From Blastomussa wellsi (taxonomy: Eukaryota > Cnidaria > Anthozoa > Scleractinia > Plerogyridae): DNA of 64,000 nt. A program made the translations under genes and the position numbers. Positions 10,550 to 19,512 of the stretch are shown piece after piece; the stretch's first letter is position 1, and each line of letters starts with the position of its first letter. The DNA lies in NCBI GenBank assembly GCA_947652115.1, contig OX393564.1, positions 10,322,782-10,386,781 of the forward strand. Reading direction: 5' to 3'. The notes under the pieces were generated by a model that worked only from the letters and a program-made list of their open reading frames with translations, searched no databases and had not been told where the DNA came from.

Positions 10550-10727
10550 ATCTTGGGATCAAGAAGTTCGCGAAATCGTAGCAAAGTTCGCAAAGCAGTT
10601 CCCAACCTCGTGGCAAACTTCGTAACAAGATTGGCAACTACGTGACCAAATTCCTATGTTCGCCGCAAACTTCGGAAGTTCCGAAGTTCGTCAAAAGTTC
10701 GTCAAAAGTTTTGTGAAACCCTCTGTA

Positions 10728-10839
10728 ACTGATTTAATCTTTCGGAATTGATTCCTTCCCAGTCTAGCATATGATTTGGCTCCCTGATCCTGGTGGATTC
10801 AGTCAGCTCATTGTCCTCATTTTGTTTACTTTCTGCCAT
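10728..10839 (-). pseudogene. First codons of BEL gag, separated from the rest by the transposon
   Basis: The ATG at 10839 opens a frame (MAESKQNEDNEL...) that reads LDWEGINSERLNQL up to the TA target of the inserted element. The gag frame resumes at 8110 on the other side. The motif content (DWE followed by RLNQL) fits the N-terminus of BEL-type Gag. Confidence 0.65.
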
Positions 10840-11677
10840 TTCCGGTGTACGATTACCACGCGTCCCTTCCGAAAGCGTGACAGCGAGTTACATAATATCC
10901 AGCACGTGTTATATTGCGTAAAATCCAGCGTCGTAGCGAAGCCAAATTCCTGAATCGTAGTGATAGAAAGCGTAGCGAATGCTTGAACCTTTGAACTGAT
11001 TCGGTCAAATCCAAGTTCCAAATTCAAACGAGCTCAAATTCGAACTAATGTGACTTTAGTGGAGCCACAGGATAGCGAGTGACCAGGAGCATAAAATGAA
11101 CGCACAAACAACAGACGTATAACAAAGTTTTCCAACCAACTTACAAGTTTATTCTGACGATAATCGATGGTAGCGAAGATACGCAGCGATGTGCTTTAAG
11201 GCACTACAATAGCGTGATACGATTTGATGTGATGTGGTTCGAACTAAAAGGAAATTAAAAATAAACCTATGTAACTTACATTGCACCGTATATAGATTGT
11301 GCATAACGACAATGAAATCAACTAAGCCTTTATCTAATAGAAACCGATGTAATCAGAGTAACGAAATCAGGCGACAATTATAACAAGTAAAAAAGACTTA
11401 CCTTGGTTTAGCTCCAAGCTTGATAGCATATAACCCAATGATAGCGACAATAGCGAGATAGCTTGCTCTAAATAGCGAAGATGTAGTAAACTCGTTGTAC
11501 AACGATAGCATGTCTTTCGCAAGAAACTCGTAACCTGATAAGTACACGTGTAATATAATAACTACGGCTACTGGAAAACGTGATCAAATGTTAACACTAC
11601 AACTTTACGTAATCAATCGAGTTAATCATAAACGATAAAATAAAAGTATATAAAAATAGAACGTTTCGAAACTAACA
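10840..11677 (-). other. Putative BEL leader / 5' LTR region with a possible leader exon
   Basis: On the minus strand the segment starts TGTTAGTTTCGAAACG at 11677, has TATATA at 11648-11653, and contains an ATG at 11511 opening 36 codons that end at a strong donor (CCAAG|GTAAGT, exon end 11402). The short peptide has a hydrophobic run (YLAIVAIIGLYAIKLGA). No clear primer-binding site or matching LTR was found. The assignment as a leader is inferred from position only. Confidence 0.3.
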
Positions 11678-11868
11678 CTCAGAATTCTTCTTTGTCCTAT
11701 GCTCGTGCCATGTTGATAAATAAATCTCTCACATTAAATTTACCGAGCTGGAAATTCACCATCACCTTCATTTACGACCATTCTTGATGATACTGACATT
11801 GCTGGACCCAGCAGTATGCGGGATGCATGTCACATAAGAACTCAGTAAAATGACCTCGCTCTCCATGA

Positions 11869-11941
11869 GTTCTCGTAGCTCAGTGGATAGAGCGCTCCGC
11901 CTGGTGTTCGGGAGGTCATGGGTTCGATTCCTGTCGGGGAC
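11869..11941 (+). other. tRNA-like promoter part of SINE unit 1
   Basis: The 73 nt segment begins GTTCTCG and ends CGGGGAC, which pair as an acceptor stem. It has an A box (TAGCTCAGTGGATAGAG) and a B box (GGGTTCGATTCC). The anticodon arm is irregular (oversized loop) and a body repeat follows directly, so I read it as SINE-derived rather than a working tRNA gene. Confidence 0.75.
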
Positions 11942-12131
11942 TCAGAATTTTTCTTTGTCCCATGCTGGTGTCATGTTGATAAATTAATCTCTCACATTAA
12001 ATTAACCGAGCTGAAAATTCACCATCACCTTCATTTACGACAATTCTTGATGATACCGACATTGCTGAACCCAGCAGTATGGGGGACGCATGTCACATAA
12101 GAACACAGTAAAATGACCTCGCTCTCCATGA

Positions 12132-12203
12132 GTTCTCATAGCTCAGTGGATAGAGCGCCCACCTGGTTTTCGGGAGGTCATGGGTTCGATTCCTGTTGGG
12201 GAC
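12132..12203 (+). other. tRNA-like promoter part of SINE unit 2
   Basis: This is the second copy of the tRNA-like segment, starting GTTCTCATAGCTCAG and ending GTTGGGGAC, with intact A and B boxes. It differs from unit 1 mainly in the acceptor stem and anticodon arm. Confidence 0.75.
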
Positions 12204-12262
12204 TCAGAATTTTTCTTTGTCCCATGCTTGTGTCATGTTGATAAATTAATCTCTCTGTCTTT

Positions 12263-13532
12263 CTGTCTACGTTAATATATTTAACTACCTTTAATTTTTA
12301 ACACCCCTTTAACATTGAAAAACAAGGAGCTAGGATGCGCGTGACAAAATATAATTGTTTGCCTGTTTGTGGTTGTTTTTTATTCTAATAAAAATGGCCC
12401 CTGCAATTCGTGTAAGGGTGATGCTTTCAAAACATTTAGCTTTTCGAAGATCTCAGACGAGCAAGAAAATACCACGCTATTCTCGAGTGTTCGCGGTAGA
12501 TGGCTCACTGTTTCTTCAGCACTTTGATAGCAAATTTGTCTAACTAAATGAGTCACACAAATTTATTTTACTACTCAATAGGAAACCACTCCAAGTTTGT
12601 ATTTTTGTATCTAGTAATGTAAATACATGTATAACGAATATAGAATGATTGCGTTTGTTATTGTACAGTGTGTGGTTCAGCAAACTTTTTACGAATGTGA
12701 AATTCGAAATATAAATGAGAAGCAAGAGGGCTCGCAACATGAAGAGTGCGTTGTTTCATCAGAAGGGAACAGGTTCTTACGAGCAAATGGTGAAAATTAA
12801 TTTTATAATGCCAGGGTCGCTTGTAAAAACTTGCGTGTCGTATGGGGAAACTATGGCACGTTAATGCCATTCCAAACTTGGGAGTTACCCGCAATTATTC
12901 TATTTTGTACGTTGCGTGGAAAACACTTATGCTTTTTAACTCTCTTTGTGCCACAAGTTCATCTACATTCTATGCGCATACATACACATCATAACAACGC
13001 CAAGAGGAAATAAATTGAATTTGAATTTGAATTTGTAGGAAACGCGTTTTCACCAACAAAGGAAGAAAAACATTCTCTAAGAACACATGGTAATTTTATT
13101 TCTTAAAAAAGAAGATACACTGTGTGAACTATCTCAGCAGATGCAACAAATTTATCTAAATCGAAATGGGCATTTAAGAAAAGCAACCTACATTACACAG
13201 AGAAACCTTTTAACAGAATTTCCTGATCTTATGAAGCTGGTTGTCACAGTGTGTTATGTCACACAATAAAAAAACCCTTTAAACTGAAATCATTGACCTG
13301 TTTACACTGGTGTCAAAGTGATGGCGCTATGGCGTTTAACCTGAACAAAGCGTTGTAATTCCTTTAAATGAATGGGATCAAGTTGTGGTACATGCTGGGT
13401 TGTGTTTGGTACGAAGGTCCTATTTTTAAGTGCATAATGCATGCATATATAAATCTATGTATAATTCTATACTTGTTGATACATGCCAACAGTAAAAAAA
13501 TAATATTGATGCATCAAGGAATCAAAACAGCT
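12263..13532. other. Stretch without a supportable gene
   Basis: Only short AT-rich frames occur. A short GAATTT tandem repeat lies at about 13016-13035. I see no domain or RNA signature. Confidence 0.5.
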
Positions 13533-14663
13533 CTAGGAAAAGGTGCGATTTAAAGGAACTATGACAACTTTGTCTTCAAATGTAGATGCAACAACAAATT
13601 TGGAAAAAATTCTGGCCACCGGAAGATACCTTGATGGGCCGCCAGGAATAAATGCTTTTCTCCAAATTTCCACAGGGTTGTCGTCCTCGGCATACCAGTC
13701 TACAAGGGCAAATGCATGTTGTTGACTTTGAGATCCAATTTTCAATGTATGCTGCAGGCCCGTAGGAACGAATTTGGAAGTGAGGGGGCACTACAGTTTC
13801 AGGGGGGGATACTTTTTTGAATGGGCCGAAGGCCCATTCCCTGTAGGGGGGTGCAGGGGCATCCTCCCCCGGGAAATTTTCCAAAATTAGACGCGCTCTG
13901 GCGCCATTTGGTGCATTTTGGAGTCCCTGGCGAGGTGATATTTGTTGACAAGTTCGAGCGAACTTAAAGCATTTCAGATCCATATTTATTGATATCCGTT
14001 CTAAGAGAGATTCACATGTGTGAAAAACGTATGCCGCAATTTCTGCGCTATTATGATTCAGTGAACACCGAAGTTAATCTAACAAATTTATTTTAATTTT
14101 CCGTTTTCGTTCGAAAACAATTTCCATTCAAAAACGTTCTCCAGAAGACAAAAATTGTTTTCTCGAGGTTGCACTTAACGCCGTTTTAATGTACTTTGAA
14201 AACGTTAAGGTTTTGCTGCCGCAACTGCCCACTGCTGCAGAAATGACAGAATCACTATCCTAAAAATAACTATGATTAAAGTAAATGAAATTTGACGGAT
14301 TGCACAACAAATTGAAGTAATAATAAGTGGGACTTAAATTGTTTGACCGAAAAGTCTCAGTCATAACAGACTGTTGGCATTTTTAACAATACCATGGCAT
14401 CAGCATAACATCCGATTAACCCTGGCCTGAATAAACATTGGTACATTGTTTTTCATTTGAGAAGTGCATAGACATGTCACGAAGTCTCTGCAGCGGGGGC
14501 AATTTTTCCTAAGTTATCATGAAAAAATAACTATTAACATTTTAGATAATTTGTTATAATTGCCTACCTTTTTATACAATAATCCACAGCGAAAGGATAA
14601 AATATCGACGGCGAGATCGTTGATTAAAGCAGCCAAATAGAAGGAAGCAACTGAAATAGTTGT

Positions 14664-15157
14664 TAGCCGAGGCTAATTTCCGTTTCGTAAACGGTCGGTG
14701 CCATTTTTAACGGTCGATGCCATAATTGGTAACCAAGCTTTTCGGAATGGACGATGCTATATGCGCTCTAGTTTAGGCCTGGACTAGGTCGAAACTGGTG
14801 ATAGACTAATACACACTTACCAAATGCTTAATTGTTCAATTTCAGACTGGTCTGCTTGCGGTTAGCTTTATTTGTTGGGTGGGGCAATACTATAAGTAAA
14901 ATATATATACTAAGAAAGTCTTGTTTTATAACGAAATTTTGTGAGGATTTGGCGGATTGGCCTGGTAGTGTAGTGGTAGTGTACTGGTGAAATAGGGATG
15001 TTGGCTTGTCAGAGGTTCAGGGTTCGATTCTTGTCATTGACTAACAATTTTTCTTTTTTTGTGGGTAAAAAAATTCGATGATAGCCCAAAAAAAATTCTA
15101 AGTGTCGAAAAAATGGCATCGACCGTTTACGAAACGGAAACGTGCTTAGCCGACCAT
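14664..15157. mobile_element. MITE with self-palindromic inverted ends, nested in the 13755-15485 element
   Basis: The left end TTTCCGTTTCGTAAACGGTC (from 14677) is repeated in reverse complement at 15121-15141, followed inward on both sides by TGCCATTTTT. The core CCGTTTCGTAAACGG is itself a palindrome, so each end can fold alone. Outer boundaries are approximate. Confidence 0.65.
14952..15056 (+). repeat. tRNA-like SINE fragment inside the MITE
   Basis: An A-box-like TGGTAGTGTAGTGGTAG and a B box GGTTCGATTC (15021-15030) are followed by ACTAACAATTTTTCTTTTTT. That tail resembles the ACTCAGAATTTTTCTTTG that follows the tRNA-like parts at 11940 and 12202. Confidence 0.6.
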
Positions 15158-17271
15158 ACACGTGGCAGAGAGAAGTTAGATATTAAATAAAATTAACTTT
15201 ATCCGCCATGAAGGGTAACGCAATCCTCCTGGCATTAGATAAGAGTCTGATAACCAAAGGCTGGCATCTAGTTATATACGCTTCCAGGAAATGTTATTAT
15301 TTTTTTTAAAAAAAAAGAAAAATTTGAGCTTAAAAACCTTGAAACCATATTTACTCACAAAATATGGCATTTTCGTTTCTACTTCTTTAAATCATTACGT
15401 ACATTATGTCTAATTCATGTCACACTTTCTACAAAAAAGTGGGGGGGCACGGGCCCCCCCGGCCCCCCCTACTCCTACGGCCCTGTGCTGAACAAAGCAA
15501 TCCACTTTGCCTGGACGTAGTGCAGCACAAGGCCTGATTGAGCCCTGATCATCAGTCCATGATGCAATTATCCGTGCAGACTTGAGTGACCTACATTCAA
15601 GTTTGGAGGCAATGAAGTACTTGAAATGCAGTGAGCAGACAGTAACTTTCTCATCAGCTGAATTTCAATGCACCTGTTATTGGTCTTGAAACTACTAAGG
15701 ATGCCATTGAATCGTTCAAAGCTGAAACACCAGACATTATAAATTGGGCCATAGTCTAACACACATTCTTTTAAATGCCCATGAAGATGCATGTTTGGTT
15801 TCACTTTATGTTTGCCATAGAGCTGCTCAAACTTTTCACAAAACTGAAGAAGCATTAAATCTGCCTTTTGCAATTCCACAGCAGTTATTACAGGTCTTGT
15901 CAGGAACTGACATGCCAACACAAATGCCTGCCAGCATCACATACCTCAGGTAAAAGTCCATCCAGTACAAACAATGAATAAACAAGAGTCCAGTTTTTCC
16001 ACTGTGATGCAGTGTAACAGCCATAATTTGCTGACATTTTGTGTGGCAGTCTCCCAAGCCCTGTTCCAACATCAAATTCTTTGATTCGTTTCTCCATTGT
16101 TTGGATGTCTTGCTTGCTAAGAAGACTCAATTCCACCCACAGCTTGAACATTGATTTTGCTGTGCCTAAGAACAAATTGTGCATTGGATCAATAACGGTG
16201 AATCGAATGCAATCAAAGTAACTTAATTCGAGACGAACACTGTGATATAGCCCAAACTTTTTGGCTAACGCATCATGTTCTGTTTTAGTTTTAGCCCTGG
16301 ACAACTTTCTTGCATGCCGTTTGTGAGAATGAATGTCTCGCTTTGGCCATTCCTCCCTTTTAAAACCTGAGAAGTCAAATGAGTCTTGAACATTTCCAGG
16401 AAAAAAGCTTGAAGCACTTTGAGCTACCACGACGAGAGTTGTGGCTCTTAAAGCCACAAAGTTTCCTAGCAGCAGGAACATCACAAGAAATGCATGCAAG
16501 TGCAGCTCTGAAACGCAATGGCAAATGACACAAGCTTGACTTCAGATATACTCCATTCCAAAGTACTTTCATTTCCTTTACAAGTGGTGCTAGAAATTCA
16601 TTGAGGCTTGCTGGTTCTTTATCCAATCCAGGAATAATGCCAACAACAATGGTATTCTCCCATTTAAACCGCATACTTCTTGGTAGGTTAAGATTTGCCA
16701 GGTACGGCACTCCCACAGAATAATCATTCCTATGCTTGATTGGCTGGAAAAAATCAAAGTTCAACATGAATATATAGTTTCTGGGAGCCTCAAGGAATGG
16801 TTCGCCATCAACAGATTGAAACTCCTCCCACACCTGTCCATCCACAATATCAGCTAGATAACCTTCTTCAGTTTGACAGTAACGCCAGGACTCACATTGC
16901 TGTGGGTAATTATCTCTCATGAGGATTTCTTGAAGCTTCTCTTTCACACTGTTGTAGCAATATACTTTGAGAGGATAGAATTCTTCAGTCCCATTGCTTA
17001 GAAACACCTTTTTTGCTAAAGGTGCCCCACAAGTGGCACTTCTTGGGTATTGCTTATATTTGCAGTACTTCGCAACCCTTTGTCCTCGATGGTCAATTTC
17101 TGTGCAGTCTTTCATGTCAAGTAGTGGTATCTGGATTAAACAAATAACGCTTTATCTTCAGCTATTTATTTGCCTATTAGGGAGAGGGAAGTGAAATCTG
17201 GCTTTCAGCAAAAGAGGAAGCGATGCGCAAACAAAACTTCACCGTAGGAGAAACAAAACGCTCAATGATCA

Positions 17272-17632
17272 GGTGTGTTTACCACCAACAAGGACAACCC
17301 CCGGCCGTTGGCAGTACGGGCAATTAGAAAGAAGCGGCACCATGTCAACAATGGTACGCGGAGCAAACAACTGCGTGTGGTTGATGCGAAATCGGAAAGA
17401 GAACTGCGGAAAAAAGTGTGTCAGAGAATATTGAGGGCAGCATAACTTTAAACTAAAAAAGGGAACGAAGAGGCCCGCACCATGTCGCAGCTGCGGCGTA
17501 GGAGTTTTGTTCAACTACCGACTATGTCTAGCTTGCGGCAGGAGCACGCTAAAACAGCGGCTAATTCACAAACAAAAAAAGGCAAGGAAAAGTTTTGAAC
17601 GTGTTTTGCACGAGCTGATGTCAACCAATTAG
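17272..17632 (+). pseudogene. Zinc-ribbon gene, left copy
   Basis: The first part reads a basic sequence (AVRAIRKKRHHVNNGTRSKQ, then KSERELRKKVCQRILRAA) and stops at 17443. A shifted frame continues with a CxxC...CxxC zinc ribbon (PCRSCGVGVLFNYRLCLACG) and a basic helix ending FERVLHELMSTN at 17632. The right copy (18846-19268, opposite strand) has both parts in one frame, so they were one protein. It lies directly before the octamer array and the polymerase-like fragment. It may bind nucleic acid; function unknown. Confidence 0.55.
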
Positions 17633-17800
17633 AGATTTGCATACCTGTCATTAAAAGCAAGCAATTTGCATACCTGTCAAGACAAGCAATTAGAGATTTG
17701 CATACCTGTCATTAAAAGCAAGCAATTTGCATACCTATCGAACGCGACTCAATTAGAGATTTGCATACCTGTTATTAAAAGCAAGCAATTTGTATACTTG
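17633..17800 (+). promoter_or_regulatory. Array of six octamer (POU-type) motifs
   Basis: ATTTGCAT, the reverse complement of the octamer ATGCAAAT, occurs at 17635, 17664, 17696, 17725 and 17759, with a degenerate ATTTGTAT at 17788. Spacing alternates between 29 and 32-34 bp because a ~61 bp unit is repeated about three times. The array ends 31 bp before the ATG at 17826. A further ATGCAAAT lies near 18836 at the start of the right inverted copy. POU-protein binding is inferred. Confidence 0.7.
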
Positions 17801-17825
17801 TCGAAAGCAACTAAATTTCTCGCAC

Positions 17826-18799
17826 ATGGCTGCAAAGGAAATTGGACCAGTAACTTGGCAGGATTTTGAAGAAGAACTAGCGGGAATTGACCTAGAAACA
17901 TTTGAAAAAATGGTGGAACAAACGATGGAACAAACACTAGCAGAAATTCGGAATGTGATGGATTACCGCGTCCCCCCGGAAGAACTAGAGCGTCAAATCA
18001 AACCTCTGCTTCCAAAACCATTCCAGCCAAGAGCGCCCCCAAGGACAATCCAATCCATCCATGTTTGATCCAATCCCAGCCCAGGAAGTCGAATCGAGGG
18101 AGGACTACCAAAAAACCCTTAAAAGATTCTTTAATATAGCACCAAAGGTTGAGGGAAGAACGGTAGCAGGGTGACGTTTCATAAGATGGACGGTTAACAA
18201 AGGACAGGAAAAAAACCTCACAGAGTATGTTATGGAAAAGATTCAAGAGAGAGTTAAAACATCCATGTATCTGAGGCACAACTATTCTTATTGGTTGGAA
18301 AACGTCGAGGATGGAACCCTCATCTTGTTTTACAAAAACTCCGGGGGGTTGCCTTGGATAAGAGAGCTGGCTGAAGCGGAAAACTGGTTGAATGAAAAGG
18401 AGGAGGGGCATCTGCAAATTGATAGCATCGAAAGACTGAACACAAAGTGGACATTCAGGGGCTATTCTGATGTCTTTGTGAAGGTTGTGATTGACCACCA
18501 GCCTTTGTTGGGCACAGGCCCCTTGCCAGACTGGCTGCGCAACCTTGCACATGGCAGGTCAATGGTGGCGCTGGACATCTATCGCGATAATTAGGCGCTG
18601 GCACTGTATTGCTGTGCACAGAGGCTCGCTATCACATCTAAGTACAGCAGCAGCTTGTAAGCTTGCCAAGAGTTTCTACAAACTCAAAACTGTTTCAAAC
18701 GACTGGCCAAAAACATCTATTGATGAATTAGATAAGGTTGAAAGGCATCTAAATAAGGGGATACTCCTTGTATATCTTGTCCCTCAAGTCCAGGGGTAG
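17826..18799 (+). pseudogene. N-terminal fragment of a transposon-type family B DNA polymerase gene
   Basis: The ATG at 17826 opens MAAKEIGPVTWQDFEEELAG...; the frame changes near 18045 and there is a TGA near 18171. The longest part (18175-18594) contains KTSMYLRHNYSYWLENVEDG, LILFYKNSGG, GYSDVFVKVVIDHQPLLGTG and PLPDWLRNLAHGRSMV. A last segment (near 18600-18799) reads CIAVHRG and TSIDELDKVERHLNKG. I associate this arrangement with the N-terminal region of large cnidarian transposon DNA polymerases of the protein-primed family, from general knowledge. The exonuclease and polymerase motifs are absent: the gene is cut off before the right inverted copy begins. Confidence 0.5.
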
Positions 18800-18845
18800 C
18801 ATTTGAATGAAATTCTCCATCGTTTCTTAACAAGTATGCAAATAT

Positions 18846-19268
18846 CTAACTGGTTGACATCAGCTCGTGCAAAACGCGTTCAAAATTTTTCTTAGCCTTT
18901 GCTTGTTTGCGAAGAAGCCGCCGTTTAAGGTTGTTCCCGCCGCAAGCATAACATAAACGGTAATCGCTCAAAACTCCAATGCCGCAGCTGCGGCATCATG
19001 CCGGCTTTTGCATTCCTTTTTTATTTGCCAGTTATACTGCGAGCAATATTCTCGGACACACCGTTTGCCGCAGTTCTCTTTCCGTTTTCGTATCAACCAC
19101 ATGCGGTTGTTTGCTCCGCGAACCATTTTGAATTACAGGGCGCCGCCGCTTCTGTCTAATTGTTCGAACCTGCCAGGGGTTGTCCTTCTTCGACAAGTAG
19201 TAGATCTGGAGGAAAATCAATACAACCGCAATACCCTCCGTAGATATGCCTATTTCGGAACCCCCCAA
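18846..19268 (-). pseudogene. Zinc-ribbon gene, right copy
   Basis: On the minus strand the frame starts inside the 19186-19512 palindrome (GGSEIGISTEGIAVVLIFL), continues through SKQPHVVDTKTERELRQTVC and, past two in-frame stops (after LLAV and after QKPA), the ribbon CRSCGIGVLSDYRLCYACGG. It ends FERVLHELMSTS at 18846. It is the inverted counterpart of the left copy over about 370 bp, roughly 80% alike by eye. Confidence 0.55.
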
Positions 19269-19512
19269 CAGTGCAGTTTGTTTGCATCTTTGCTTCCATA
19301 TTTGTTAAAACGAGATTTCTTCCCCCTTGGTTGGGACCCTGCTCCGCCTTGGCGGAGCAGGGGGCCACAGACGTTTCGAAATCTCGTCTTCACCGATAGG
19401 AAGCGTTGTGCAAACTAGCTGTTTTTCGCTGTTCGGGGGTTCCGAAATAGGCATATCTAAAGGTGGGTATCAGGTGGTATTGATTTTCCTCCAGATCTAC
19501 TACTCGATCCAC
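19186..19512. repeat. 327 bp palindrome with a perfect 12 bp central stem
   Basis: The outer arms (19186-19270 and 19426-19512) are near-identical inverted copies. The centre is CCCTGCTCCGCC-TT-GGCGGAGCAGGG at 19337-19362. Between them the match falls to roughly two thirds. The right arm encodes a truncated head-to-head copy of the zinc-ribbon gene start (GGSEIGIS...LIFLQIYYS). Confidence 0.75.

Larger units (their letters stand above)
8112..10725 (+). mobile_element. Tc1/mariner-superfamily DNA transposon, 2614 bp, inserted in BEL gag
   Basis: The ends are inverted repeats beginning CAGAGGGTTTCACA and continuing to ACTTTTGACGAAC, with 27 of 29 positions matching. TA dinucleotides flank both ends (8110-8111 and 10726-10727), as expected for the TA target duplication of this superfamily. 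The subterminal ~150 bp at each end is packed with variants of GAACTTCGNAACG, probably transposase-binding repeats. Inside are a broken transposase on the plus strand and an intact small ORF on the minus strand. Confidence 0.9.
5530..11677 (-). mobile_element. BEL/Pao LTR retrotransposon, 5' part (leader, gag, protease), with nested transposon
   Basis: Reading on the minus strand, gag starts at 10839, is split by a DNA transposon at 8112-10725, resumes to about 6342, and passes into an aspartic protease and the start of pol, ending near 5530. The homology stops within a conserved S-M-S-Q-N-D-K stretch at the start of the pol region, where Polinton-like DNA takes over. RT, RNase H, integrase and 3' LTR are missing. 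A possible 5' LTR start (TGTTAG) is at 11677, beside the SINE array, but no partner LTR was found, so this boundary is tentative. Confidence 0.7.
11677..12262 (+). repeat. Tandem tRNA-derived SINE-like units, about 262 bp each
   Basis: The phrase ACTCAGAATT[C/T]TTCTTTGTCC recurs at 11677, 11940 and 12202, giving periods of 263 and 262 bp. Each full unit consists of a ~190 bp body and a tRNA-like part. The third copy is only a stub. The two units are about 90% alike by eye. Confidence 0.85.
13755..15485. mobile_element. Non-autonomous DNA element (1731 bp) inserted in the CACTA transposase
   Basis: The ends are short inverted repeats: CAGGCCCGTAGGA at the left and, in reverse complement, CAGGGCCGTAGGA at the right. 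TGCTG flanks both sides (13750-13754 and 15486-15490), consistent with a 5 bp target duplication. G/C-rich runs lie just inside each end. No transposase is visible inside. The CAGG-G terminus resembles hAT elements, but the apparent duplication length does not, so the superfamily is open. Confidence 0.7.
13533..17130 (-). pseudogene. CACTA/EnSpm-type (Tnp2-like) transposase, split by an inserted element
   Basis: The gene is read from 17130, where TTTAATCCAG forms a splice acceptor, down to 13533. Segment 17115-16375 has ...NYIFMLNFDFFQP, NLPRSMRFKWENTIVVGIIPG and CDVPAARKLCGF...SKCFK. After a frameshift in a T6 run near 16400 comes 16499-15900 with the Tnp2 hallmark IDPMHNLFLGTAK. Segment 15921-15568 follows (VITAVELQKADLMLLQFCEK, KVKPNMHLHGHLKECVLDYG, FNGILSSF). 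Another frame change lies near 15640. The last part, after the insertion at 13755-15485, carries HAFALVDWYAEDD and ends IVPLNRTFS. This is an animal CACTA-type transposase that cuts and pastes its element. No CACTA terminal repeats were found. Confidence 0.8.

Noticed and set aside
11869..12203. Two functional tRNA genes
   Set aside because: The anticodon arms are irregular and the copies sit in identical tandem repeats with SINE-like bodies.
13576..13983. 135-codon minus frame across 13755
   Set aside because: It runs from the inserted element into the wrong frame of the transposase; splice or domain support is absent.
17281..19195. A classical Polinton with terminal repeats
   Set aside because: No 6 bp target duplication, integrase, capsid or ATPase was found, and the repeats contain coding sequence.
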